Shown here in pieces: positions 48,962-59,620 of a stretch of 64,000 nt of DNA. The position numbers were made by a program, and so were the translations under genes. This DNA comes from Hydractinia symbiolongicarpus (lineage: Eukaryota > Cnidaria > Hydrozoa > Anthoathecata > Hydractiniidae). The stretch spans positions 10,577,501-10,641,500 of the forward strand of contig NC_079881.1 of the NCBI RefSeq assembly GCF_029227915.1. The letters run 5' to 3'. The notes below the pieces were generated by a model, which made no database searches, was not told where the DNA came from, and saw only the letters and a list, made by a program, of their open reading frames with translations. Each line of letters starts with the position of its first letter. The first letter of the stretch is position 1.

Positions 48962-49244
48962 GTTTATGCTTTTTGATGTAGTACTTCTAATCCAATATTG
49001 TAATAAAAACTACGCATTTTTTAATTTATACATGTTTTGACTAACCCTCAACCTAAATATTTTCAGCATGTGGTATGAAAAAAACAAATATTATTATCAA
49101 AGCACTAACTATAGGTGAAAAACTAGAGAATAATTACTACCAATAATCACAAAGAGGTGAGAAACAGAGAAGAAAAAAAGAAAGAAAAATAATGTCGATA
49201 ATGAAAAAGAGGATGTGTGAGCGAAGTAAGATGAAGGCAATTGA

Positions 49245-52200
49245 AAATGAAGTTATTGAGGTCATAGTATGTTCGAAAAACTCCGGACCGAATAGGGTTA
49301 ATAAAGACGAGAAAGTTATGTCTTATATATTAACTTTTCTGACGTAGCGGCGCGTCGTCAATGCACTACACTGACGTGAAATGCGTTTAATAAAATTAAT
49401 GAAGCCATTACATTGCACTTATGATTTGGAGACAAAATAACTTCGAAACGAGGCGGCAACGTCGATTATTTTTTGCTGCACAAATAACTAGGCAGCATAT
49501 GGGTACAAAATGGGACTATTTTCCTAGAACCTAAACAACTACCCGTTTTGGAACACACGTCATCAAAAAACTTTAAGCCTGAATATAATCACAATCGTTC
49601 GTCAAAAACACATGATCCTATACGTTTTCTTCATCAGCGTTTCAAGTCATACGTAATAGATGCAACGACAAAACAAATTTGTAAAAACATTTTTTGTCTG
49701 TCGACAGGTCATTGCTGACGTCATCAACATTTAAAAGGCGGATCTTTTTATTGTTCTTCTGCCTAAGTGGGTTTTTCAACGGGCTCAACTACTTTAATGG
49801 AAGAAACTTTCGCGGTTTTATGAAATTAGAAGTTTTTGCGGAAAAATCTTTTGCGGTTGTTGGAAATATAATATACATTTTTTAATTGTTTTTTTGTACT
49901 TTTTGTTATCAATACTCGGTTGCGCTTAAAAAGGTTAATTAGTTTTGCGTTTAAGTAAAATATTCATCAAACATTTTAGTATAAGACGGACGTTCTGATA
50001 TTTTATCTAATTATTACCCACTTTAATTAATGGCTAAAGAAAATAATAAAACGTCGAAGTTCAAAATAATTTCAGCTTCTCCAAGCAAAGATGCCAAATC
50101 ACAAAGTTTATTTTAAAGTATTAACTAAATTCCTATTATGTTTAGAACTTGTAACTTACGCCAAAAGTTTATTTTATCATGGGTGCGGGGGAGGGGTTTG
50201 TTGCTGGTGATTGTAAAAAAAATCATCTTTTCAAGTGACGAAGCTCTTGTCATTATAAAAATTGGGTATTTTTTTTCCAACACAACATCTTTCAAATTGG
50301 CCTTCTTTTTCAAAACTTGATCCTTTCCAAAATTTTTTGAAATCGACAAATATAGGTGATTAGTTATTATATAAAAGAGGAGTTCGTGATTGGTTTAATA
50401 TACGCGTTAAAACACCTAAATCATGAAAGATATATCGCATTTGCCCTTTTTGTAGTTTTCTAGCAATGTGGTTTAATCTGACGCGATGTTGGCCGACTAG
50501 TAGACGAAATGCAGGCTTGATTTATATTATGACTAGTAAGTACCTATAACAATACTTAGTGTATCCTCAACACACTACTGATGTTTTCTGCATGGGGTCC
50601 TAAAACTGAATCCATGAAAAATGAACACAATAACCTTTGGTATCCCAAAAGTTGAAGCCGCTTATAAAAATATCTAAAACAAAGTTATCTTCTATATAAT
50701 ATAAGACCAAGCCTTTTTTATGTTTTAAAGATTTATTTTGCATAATTTTGGTTAAAATTTTTAAAAGGAATCGGACCTAATTTATCAACGAGAGTTTATG
50801 AACAAGACCTAGCAACATTGTCTTTTTTCAAGGGAAAACGATCTCGTCAAAGCAAACTTCCGGTGACATCATACGCAATAGAACAGTTAGGTTATAATGT
50901 AATCACTGTATTCAGATTAACGCAATTATTTAACCTATTTGTCACCACAGTAATACAACGCCTTATAAATATTTTCTCTTCCTTCCTTATCCACAACATG
51001 GCAACATTCCAAATTCTGTCAGTTGTAGCTGTCATATTCCTGTCAGTTGCTTGTATAGCATTTATCTTGAGAGTAACATCTTATAACTGGATTGTAATAA
51101 CAGTGACCGTAAAATTCGATTCTATTGTTCAACTGATGGCAAATAAGAACAATTCCACGCCGGTTAACACAGTAATTATTACCTCATCAAACAATGGTGA
51201 CCCACATGCAGGAGGAATGCTACTAAAGTCATGTACTAAAAAAATTACTGAATTTATCAACGAGGATGGTGTTTACGAATGCATATTTCTTGAATGCAAA
51301 ACAAACTTTGTTTTGTCAAGATATTAGCGATTGAGTAGATTAAAATTTATTTTAAGGGTACGATGATTTTTTACTAATTGTTTTCCAGTTTTTTACAAAC
51401 GTCCAAAGTTAATTGAGCGTCAAAATCTAAAAAGCGATTTTCTTATTAAAACATCTAGCGCGCATTTCCTTACTTTCCTATTTCTCGAGACTTTTTTATT
51501 AACATTTAAGATAAGCACTGTCTAATTACCTTGCTTTATTCCGTTAATTAAACCATACCTCGTGTTTCAAATGCAGTTTTTGTGCTCATTAACTCAAGTG
51601 ATGTCTCAAATCAATGCTCTATAAAAGTGTAAGTTTTAATCACGCTAGTGTCCACTGATAGCTCAGTTGGTAGAGCGGAGGACTGTAGATGATATTGACA
51701 GTTATCCTTAGGTCGCTGGTTCAAATCCGGCTCGGTGGAAAACATATTTTGTCAGTCTATTAAAAGGCAAACTGTTTATTTATCCTTTCAACAAATTCTA
51801 ATAAAAATTGGTTTAATTGATTTTAAAAACTTCGTTAATTAACATCTTCTGCTTTTCCTTTATTTTTTGAAATAATAATAACATAAACATTATTGTTTTA
51901 GAAACAAGAACATTCTATAGAATAGCACAGTCCTAAAATGTTGTAGGTCTCCATGTATTACGCTGCTGAAAGCGGCTACATTTGCGAATACATCTGTGTT
52001 TAAAATTATTTTCTGTGATTGGACACTATACCAACCTCTGAAGGAAGCTCTGCAGTTACAAAGACAGCGAGAACTTCTTTTGTCATTATGACAGTACTAT
52101 TAAACATAGAACGATTATATGTTCCATATTTTTGAATAATATTTGATCTTGTTTCAGCACTCGATGATGCCTATTTATGCATGGCTATTGCCGTCATTTT

Positions 52201-52540
52201 TACAATATTGGCATTGATTACTTCATTCACAAAAGCTCCATGTTATCATGTTTTAAAGAAACACATAACATTAACTTTTACTGTTCTTTTCATTGGACTA
52301 TCAGGTTTCTGCTTTTTGATGTAGTACTACTACGCATTTTTTAATTCATACATGTTTTGACTAACCCTCAACCTAAATATTTTCAGCATGTGGTATGAAA
52401 AAAACAAATATTATTATCAAACCACTAACTATAGGTGAAAAACTAGAGAATAATTACTACCAATAATCACAAAGAGGTGAAAACAGAGAAGAAAAGAATG
52501 GCGATAATGAACAAGAGGTTGTGTGAGAAACAGAAGTAAA
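49245..52540. repeat. Tandem duplication, unit 2 (about 3.3 kb)
   Basis: Second copy of the unit at 45126..49238. It starts inside the right end of the piggyBac-type MITE and ends at the motif ATGAAGGCAA. It holds the intact claudin-like 5' exons and tRNA-Tyr copy 2. Confidence 0.9.
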
Positions 52541-55500
52541 ATGAAGGCAAAGTGGAATTATACACCGCAATGAACAGTGTGATTGTTTATAGGATGTTTC
52601 ATTTTAAGTTACATTAAATCTCGAGGGTGGTCCGCAAAGACCAAACCTCTTGTTTTGTGACATTCAGTGATGCACAAAAACAACACTCGAGGTTGTGAAT
52701 AGTGTTTACATGAAAATCTCACGTCGGATTGAAATGTCCCTTTAGTAACTTTTAGCTAATAAAGTTTAGGACAGTAGGCTCTGGCAAAAGATTAGTCACT
52801 AGGATAAATAATATTATGATCAGTCTGTAAGAAAAGTCATCGTTTTTAATTTTCCTTAGAAAACGTTGTAATTTTCCTTCTCCTAAAAGTTTCACATCTT
52901 TGTTCAGCCTTTTGAACTTTTTACTATCTTTTTGATAGCCATATGTTCTTTTGTCAGAGTATAGTTGTTGAATTTCCTTAAGGTCTTCTTTTAAAAAACG
53001 ATGAACTAACTCGATTGTTATAAAAATGTCGTTTAATGGAGTCCTCTTTAAAGTAAATTTAATTCCAAAAGGTAAGGCTGTGACGAGAGATCTTAGAACA
53101 TTTTTGGTTAGACTTTCACAGTTTCTTTTCACGATTTTTGATATATTTTTTTAAATCTTTTATCGATAGATTTTTAATATTTAGACAAAAGATGACCTAG
53201 GAATATGTCAAAACATGTATCAATTAAAAAAATTCGAAGTTTTTAAATTCTTATACAAATTGTGTTTTAAAGGCTTGTTTCCATTTCACTGCATTTTCCG
53301 CTATAGCTCTCTCGAGCAGAAATCAATTTTCATTGTGCTTCAACTTTCTCACGCGCGAATTTTTTTTAAAAAAATGACTGCTCCTGTAAATAAAAGATTA
53401 ATTTTATTCTATAAACTATCTCTTTTGTCTATTATAATTATATGTCAACGACATAAAAAAAGAGAGGATGTTTCAAAGAAAAAGAAAATGTGGATAAGAA
53501 AAGTTTTTCAAGAGAGACGTTCGAAAGGGTCAATTTTGGTAAAAGACCTCATGCTGTTTGATCACGAAAACTTTTTCAAGGCCTTTTGATTATCACCAAC
53601 TCGATTTAAAGAATTACTATCCTGGGTTGCTCCTTTTATTGTAAAATCGTCTCGTTTTCATGACGTTACAGGTCTCAGTGAACGCTTGTGCATCACACTA
53701 TGATATCTTACAGGTGGAGATGCTCAGTTATCAATTGTAAGTACCTTTTGAATAATTCCACCAACTGTTAGAAATATCAAAAAACTAGCAATGTTGTTTG
53801 GAACGAGATAATGTGTTGTGGATATGTTGACGTGCCAGATACAGAATATAAATGGTTTAGAATAACGAAGAAATTTGAAGTAAGGTGGAACTTTCCGCAT
53901 TGTCTAGGAGCGATGCATGAAAAGCATGTGGTAATACAAGCTCCCCCTCGTAGTGGTTCGGAATTTTTCAATTATAAAAAAAACCACAGTATAATTTTAC
54001 CAGCCGTAAGTAATGCTAGATACGAATTCACAGACAACATTATCAAGAAACCTTTTCCTTCTCCTATAAATAGAAGTGAAAAATTGTGTCCATTTGTTTT
54101 TTTTACAGATGATGCTTTTCAGATAAAGCCTTTTATGTTGAAGCTTTTCGCTAGGTAAGATTCGCAGATCAGTAAAAAAATCTTCAACCATCGTTTGTCA
54201 CGGGCAAGAGGGATAATTGAAAATTGTTTCAGAATTGTAGCAGCCCTATTTAGAATATTTCGCAAGCCTATTATATCGAAGGGGGAAACAAAACAAGTCT
54301 CCACATGAACTTCAAGCTTACATTGGATTATTACCATTAGAAAATATGGGATCAAATAGCTATTTTAAAACTGCCAAAGAAGTAAGAGACGACTTTATGT
54401 TATACTTCCCCAGAAGAAGAAGTAAGTTGGCAAAGAAACTATGTAAATAAAACCATTGATCCTGTCGATAAGTAAATATTAGCCACTTTAGTACACACAC
54501 TGTGTTTGAACGTGTTGATGAGTTATACAGTTTATAATAGCTGCAAGGTTTATAAGTATTTATATAAATGTTTTTACATATGCTAAATAAACAAACTTAA
54601 CGGAGTGATAAGTGAAACGAATATACAATTATGAGTTGTTCCTACAAACTTTTTGAATCTCCATTTTGGAAAGATCTGATTCTCTTGGTTTAAGCGTATC
54701 CAGAATAGGGTGTAAACTCTTGCAGAACAGCATGTTTTCGTTATCCTGTGCCTCATTACTGCTTTCTGTAATTAAACATTCCGATGCTGTGTTCATATCT
54801 TTTATGAAATTAATTAGTTCTCTATCAAGCTCATTTGTTTGTTTTTTGCGCTTTCTTTTCTGTGGCTTGGCGGGTGTAGTTGGAGATGGACTTTTTGAGC
54901 AGTTATCAGGTGGGTTTAATGTAGAAGAACATGCTTGACTATTCAACTTAAAAGAGAGTGATGAGCAGCTGACACATGAATAAAATTATTGTGGGTTTGC
55001 TTGTTGGAAATTTTCTCTTGTATAAACAGCAATTGTCCGAAGTACTAAGGCAGTGTGTGTGCTGTTGCTTTTGACTTTGAAGCAAAATTGCTCTCTTAAC
55101 CAAGTAACGCTTCAAATTGTCCCTTAGGTTTTTCCACTGGCTTTTTAAAAATGATACTAAAGAGAAATTGAACAGATACACAGGTTAAAAAAAATAAGAT
55201 AAAATTAGACAAGTAAAATTGGAAAAGCTCCGTACAGCTGATTTTTATGGAAATTTACACTTACTTTTTATAAGAACAATTTTATAAGTGCACATATTTA
55301 CTGATATTATTACCTAAGAAAACACTACAAACCCAGGGAAATTATTGCGATTTTAAGAAACTTGTTGCAATTTTGGGGAACTTTGTAGTTTAATTTTGGT
55401 TTAGAAATATTTGTAATTAAATTTACTATATTGTGAATGAAAATTACAACTAAATTCGTTGTTTTATAGATGTCTATTTCATTACTTTTTATTATTGCCG

Positions 55501-56945
55501 CTTTTAAATGAAATACGCAACGGTCATGAAAGGGACACAAAAACCTTTAAAGATGGGCTTTATAAATTTATCTTGTAAACTATTTATGATTTAGAAATTT
55601 ATTTGTTTTATCTTTGAAACATTTATACAATGTTTATTGTAGCACCTGTAGTATTGAATTTGTCCTCAGTACTTGCAAGTTTAAACAATAACATTACCTT
55701 TGTTTACAAGTTGCGCGCCAAATTAGTACGATTCCCGATGCTTGTTCGTTTGTAAAATATGAGTTTGCGCAAGTTCTTTTTTAACAGAGTTGGGTGTAAA
55801 TTTACTTCATAGTTAGAGCTGGTTAGCTAAAAATAAAGAGACAGCAAACCGACCTGGTTTTCCAAACCGTTTGACCAACTGTTCCCAAGTAGTTATACGC
55901 ATGTTCTGGTCATGATGAGACCTAGTGCTGGTATTCCATAAACATGGATATGATTCTATATCCAGGATAAAACTTTCTATATCATAATCCTCTTGAGGTT
56001 TTATTGCCGCAATATCAATAATAGTTTCTTCGCTAGAATTGATTGGTTGTTGCTGCAAAATTTGATGATAGAGCAAATTCATTAAACGTTCATTTTCGTC
56101 TGGAGAAACTCATGTCTCTTCGTTGTTCGCCATTTTTAGATTTATTATTGTTTATGTTTTTTAAATTTTGCTGACAACTAATAAACTTACGTAATAGTAT
56201 AAAATACTCAAATATCATTGGCTATTTGTTGCGAGAGAGAAAAACAACGTCGCCAAAAGTAGAATGAATTCAACTTTGACGCTGAGCTTAAGAGCTGCTC
56301 TTGAGCACAAAAGATCTCTTAACCAACTAATTTTGGTAAAATGCGCATGCGCCAACAAAAAGCTCAAGAGCTTTCAAGAGTCAAATGGAAACGAGCCTTT
56401 ACAGTCTCAGTCTTTTATTCCGATATTTTTTAATTGATGCTGTATTCAAAATTAGAGCGTTTGAAAATGTATAAAAAACGATCGACTTCGATCAATAATG
56501 TTTATAAATTTGTGTAGTTCAAGTGCACAATCTGAAAAATTGACAAACTTCACATCCTATTAATAGTTAATTAACGTGTTTTTATGATCTCTGTAGTCGA
56601 GCTAAATATTTTCTTTTAGCCTCTTCTGGAATCGCGTGTAAAATCATTTTACGAAAGAATATGAAAGTTCAGGAACATTACGACCAGATAACAAGCCATT
56701 TAAAAACGACATTGATAATTGGAAATGAAAGTTTTCGAAATCTTCTGGATGCCATGACAATGTTAGAACGTATTGGGTATTCCTATGTCGTTTCCTGCAT
56801 CGGTGTAGTGGTCCTCCTTGCAGCAATTGTCGTAAATGTAATTGAGTTAGTCAGTGCAAAGAGAAAAAGAGAAGGTTGCTACGAAATGACCCTTCTCGGA
56901 AGAGATAGCAATAAATATTGGATATCTTTTTATGCCAAAATTTGA
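50998..56945 (+). CDS. Claudin/PMP22-like four-transmembrane protein
   Basis: Proposed exons: A 50998..about 51309, A' 51947..51995, B 52158..52304, D 56620..56945. These give 834 nt and 277 residues with consistent phases (0, 1, 1). TM1 is FQILSVVAVIFLSVACIAF. A long first loop has N-glycosylation sites and HAGGMLLKSC..., comparable to the claudin GLW..C motif, with a later Cys. TM2 is YLCMAIAVIFTILALI, then a short KAPCYHVLKKH loop. TM3 is LTFTVLFIGLSASSGIA. Then comes a second loop, TM4 (SYVVSCIGVVVLLAAIVVNVI) and a basic tail. Proteins of this kind sit in the plasma membrane and form junction strands or act in adhesion. Exon B ends at CAG|GTTTCT and D begins after TTCTTTTAG, both good sites. 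The exon A donor (TTT|GTTTTG) is weak, so that boundary and exon A' are uncertain. The intron between A and A' holds a tRNA-Tyr, and the intron between B and D holds a Harbinger element. Confidence 0.65.
51652..51739 (+). tRNA. tRNA-Tyr (GTA) with intron, copy 2
   Basis: Same 88-nt structure as copy 1: acceptor CCACTGA/TCGGTGG, anticodon GTA at 51685..51687, an intron of about 15 nt, T arm GCTGG-TTCAAAT-CCGGC with full pairing. It lies in an intron of the claudin-like gene on the same strand. A TTTT follows within 10 bases. Confidence 0.95.
52541..53270. other. Intronic sequence before the Harbinger element
   Basis: The minus strand has a 126-codon open frame at 52752..53132 with a basic middle and a hydrophobic end (RLIIILFILVTNLLPEPTVL). 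It has no ATG start and I cannot assign it. A faint similarity of its end to LETM1-type proteins is noted but not called. Confidence 0.35.
53400..54460 (+). pseudogene. Harbinger transposase relic (DDE_Tnp_4)
   Basis: Continuous homology in pieces: LSPTRFKELLSWV, GLSERLCITL, LTGGDAQLSI, then NFPHCLGAMHEKHVVIQAPP, NYKKNHSIIL, FFTDDAFQIKPFML and RLSRARGIIENCFRI. The first catalytic Asp is lost: the family has a DGKH motif and this copy reads HEKH. The later Asp and Glu regions remain. Three in-frame TGA codons sit where Arg is usual. Nuclear DNA transposase, inactive. Confidence 0.8.
54629..56133 (-). pseudogene. MADF-domain partner gene of the Harbinger element
   Basis: Minus strand, exon 1 56133..55854 and exon 2 from 55156, joined in phase (donor GTCGGT, acceptor TCTCTTTAG). 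The domain reads IESFILDIESYPCLWNTS..WEQLVKRFGKPV then SFLKSQWKNLRDNLKRYL, a clear MADF DNA-binding domain. A third basic piece (KPQKRKRKKQTNELDRELI, 54629..54946) may be the last exon. A TGA interrupts codon 8 of the first ATG frame, so either translation begins at a later Met or the gene is dead. Such partners help the Harbinger transposase enter the nucleus and bind its ends (family knowledge). Confidence 0.65.
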
Positions 56946-58510
56946 TTTACATAGGTGTGATTACATTAACGTCTATCTGCACATGTCACGTAAAGGATTC
57001 AAATATTGTATGGTAATTAGAATTAGAAGTTTGTGTCTATGTTGAATTCCTTCAGTTCAATTTAATGTTTTTTTTAACGTTGAAAAATTTATTACGCCTG
57101 TTAATCAAAAAGTTTGCGAAATTAAAGCTTACTAAAAAGGACCTCAAGAATCATTTAAATTGTGAAATATAATATAATAAAGCGCATATCTTTATGGACA
57201 ATGCGGAATTCAAGATTGCCAACTGTTAACCTTGAATTGCCATCGCTTTGCCTATATTAATATGCAAAGTGATATTGCCCATCGGATGCAACCCTACAAG
57301 ATAATTATATTAGCACCCTTTCCTTTAGTCAATGTATTTTCTACGAAATATGTTTTCTCAAGCATAGGGAAAGCAGTTACCATAATATATAAAAGAATAG
57401 CCAGAGGATCCGGCGTCGAAAAGCCGGGTTAAACCATAAGTAACTCTGTGACCCGGTCTAGCTAAAAGAATTACTAAGCAATTTTTAATATTATTATTAT
57501 CATTCATAATTATGCAGGTCCGTCTCTTCAGTAAATATAAAACTAGATATGCAATAAAAATTCTATCAATGAGAGACCAGTAATTAATTAAGCGGAATAA
57601 GTTTTCATCACAGTAATAAAAAGTGTAGCTGCATTTCTAGTAAGAATAAATGATTAATAATTTTGTTTTAGCCACATTTCATTTCACTACTTTTATTTTG
57701 TAGTGAAAGGTAGCTGAAGAGCTAGCCCCGATATTTCTACTCACTCCCAAACAAAAAGGAGAAGAAACAATTTCGAGTAGAAAGTTAGAAATTACCAATG
57801 CGCATGCTTAGAAATTCTCTCCTTAAAGTTTTTTGGGTAGGATGTGGCGTGAAATTAGTCATTATATTTTGAATTAAAGCTCTTGATTTGATTACATTAA
57901 ATAGAGGGGATATGCGTAATAAAGTGACAGACAAAGTAAATAGTTGTTTTTCTTTTTGCAATAAAATACAACTACCACTCATGCGTTTCATAAAACAAAA
58001 ACAACCATACGTATCTACATGATTAATTACATAAAGTATAAATAAAAGCATAGGTTATTTAATCGGATTTTGCCTTTAACAATTTACGTCGATTAATAGA
58101 AAATGGTACTAAGCTGTTTGCAATTTTTTACATATTTCTAGCGAAAAAACCACCGTCATTTCATTACAAAAATCTCTAGTTTTTTTTGCAGATATATACA
58201 AACATATTACAGACATACTGCTACTCAATCAAAAGCGCAAAAGAAAGTCGTAATATGACAGTAGTCATAAAGTAGCCTTGGTCATGCCAAAAACCAAGGC
58301 ACTGAAATCTCCATGAGGGGTGCCGAGGTCTTAAAATATCACCCTTCCATCCCATGATGACGTGCACACCTGCGTACAATACCATCAACCCGAAACATTA
58401 TTTAAGTGCATACTTTATAAATATGGATTGCTTAAATGTTAATATTCTTCTCCAAAATCACACTATCGTCTGATGCATAAAATTAAATTTACTTTTTAAA
58501 TTAAATTTTC
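56946..58510. other. Intergenic, no gene seen
   Basis: 3' flank of the claudin-like gene. ORFs at 57232..57432 and 57785..58051 have no domain or start support. Confidence 0.5.
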
Positions 58511-59620
58511 TTAAAGATGCGCTATAGGTGTGTCGGTTGGATATCTCCCTCGAAACACTTCCAGAATTTCCGTACTGGGCAATTCTCGTTTCCAAACATA
58601 TAATAATTTAATACTCCCATAAAACATTCTATTTTCTTCAGTAGGAATGCATACAGCTTTATCCAAATTACGCCCCAGAAACAGGCCATATGCTGCCTGA
58701 CTGTATTCCACATCGGCAGTCTCATCTTGGTGCAATAAGGCACCATTTAAATAAATTCGCAGGCAGCATGTGTATCGAACTACTCCACATACATGATACC
58801 AACGACCACCAAGAATTTGAATGTTGAAATGGGTATCTCTATTTTCAGCATAGAGTGTTATCCTGTCATGATCAACACGAATCGATAATTTTCTACACGA
58901 TAGTTGTTTCTCGTAATGATGTACCGTAAATACATACATCTCCATATTACTAGCATAAGCTGCATCAACTTTGAACCATGTGCACGCAGTAACATGATCA
59001 AATTTGGTCGAAGCGCCTACACTTACAGATGCGATATTGCCTGGAACGGTGTAAGAATCTCCATTTGGATTTGTGATATCACAATTCAGGCCACTATAAG
59101 GATACGTACATGAACAGACGTAACCAGGGGCATTACATGTCTCCAAACATGTACCACGATTTTGGCAAGGAAAGCTAAGGCAAAGATCACTGGCATACGA
59201 TTTATTCTTGCATTTACATTCATACCATGGTTCTATGCATAATGATACGCAATAGTCGTGGTACGGGCAGTGGTTAACTGTGCTGCAGTATTCTCCTTGA
59301 TTGCGAATTGGATTTGACTCAGTATGTACCCATCCAGGCGCAGATATCAGTGTACCGTTATTTGAATCCATCTGTGATAATTCACAATTTCCAATGTCTT
59401 CCTGGAAATTTAACGACACACAGGGATTATATATCATACACTTAATGATACACTGCTTCCATGTCAGCTGCGTAAAGGAAGTGAAAACGCTGGTCACCCT
59501 TTTAGATTTATGTATGAGTGAAAACTCTGCATCTGTTGTACACGAAGTACGAAGAATTGTGGCACGTGATAAATGCACAGCAATAAGTACTGATAGTATA
59601 TGAATGAAAAACGTTGCCAT
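58511..59620 (-). CDS. Secreted PAN/apple, EGF and pentraxin-like (LamG) domain protein
   Basis: Intact single exon of 369 residues. Signal peptide 1-20. A PAN/apple-like domain covers about 25-103 (TWKQCIIKCMIYNPCVSLNF, NCELS). The first EGF-like module is about 111-147 (CPYHDYCVSLC..YECKC), and the second is about 148-184 (CQNRGTCLETC, GYVCSCTYPYSGLNC). A pentraxin/laminin-G fold covers about 190-369 with GRWYHVCGVVR, IYLNGALL, LGRNLD and FYGSIKLLYVWKRELPSTEI. Secreted proteins of this make-up bind sugars or matrix and are abundant in cnidarians. The exact ligand is unknown. The sequence before the ATG ends TATATTTTAG, which could be either a TA repeat or the acceptor of a 5' UTR intron. 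Confidence 0.85.
   Translation of the reverse strand: MATFFIHILSVLIAVHLSRATILRTSCTTDAEFSLIHKSKRVTSVFTSFTQLTWKQCIIKCMIYNPCVSLNFQEDIGNCELSQMDSNNGTLISAPGWVHTESNPIRNQGEYCSTVNHCPYHDYCVSLCIEPWYECKCKNKSYASDLCLSFPCQNRGTCLETCNAPGYVCSCTYPYSGLNCDITNPNGDSYTVPGNIASVSVGASTKFDHVTACTWFKVDAAYASNMEMYVFTVHHYEKQLSCRKLSIRVDHDRITLYAENRDTHFNIQILGGRWYHVCGVVRYTCCLRIYLNGALLHQDETADVEYSQAAYGLFLGRNLDKAVCIPTEENRMFYGSIKLLYVWKRELPSTEILEVFRGRYPTDTPIAHL

Larger units (their letters stand above)
45126..49238. repeat. Tandem duplication, unit 1 (about 4.1 kb)
   Basis: Nearly identical to 49245..52540 over most of its length. Unit 1 has extra sequence: a mini-Helitron at 45602..45715 and a unique segment of about 0.6 kb at 46390..47000. 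It includes a broken claudin-like first exon, a tRNA-Tyr and an intact TM2-TM3 exon. The boundary lies inside the piggyBac-type MITE on the left. Confidence 0.9.
53271..56398. mobile_element. Harbinger DNA transposon, decayed
   Basis: 3.1 kb with imperfect terminal inverted repeats: AGGCTTGTTTCCATTTCACT at the left and the inverse of AGGCTCGTTTCCATTTGACT at the right, each followed by a GCTCT..GAGC palindrome. Flanking trinucleotides are TWA-like. It contains a plus-strand DDE transposase relic and a minus-strand MADF-domain gene, the usual two-gene Harbinger content. Inserted in the last intron of the claudin-like gene. Confidence 0.75.

Noticed and set aside
52752-53132. 126-codon minus-strand ORF with hydrophobic end, faintly LETM1-like
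   Set aside because: No ATG, no clear splice sites, similarity too weak to name.
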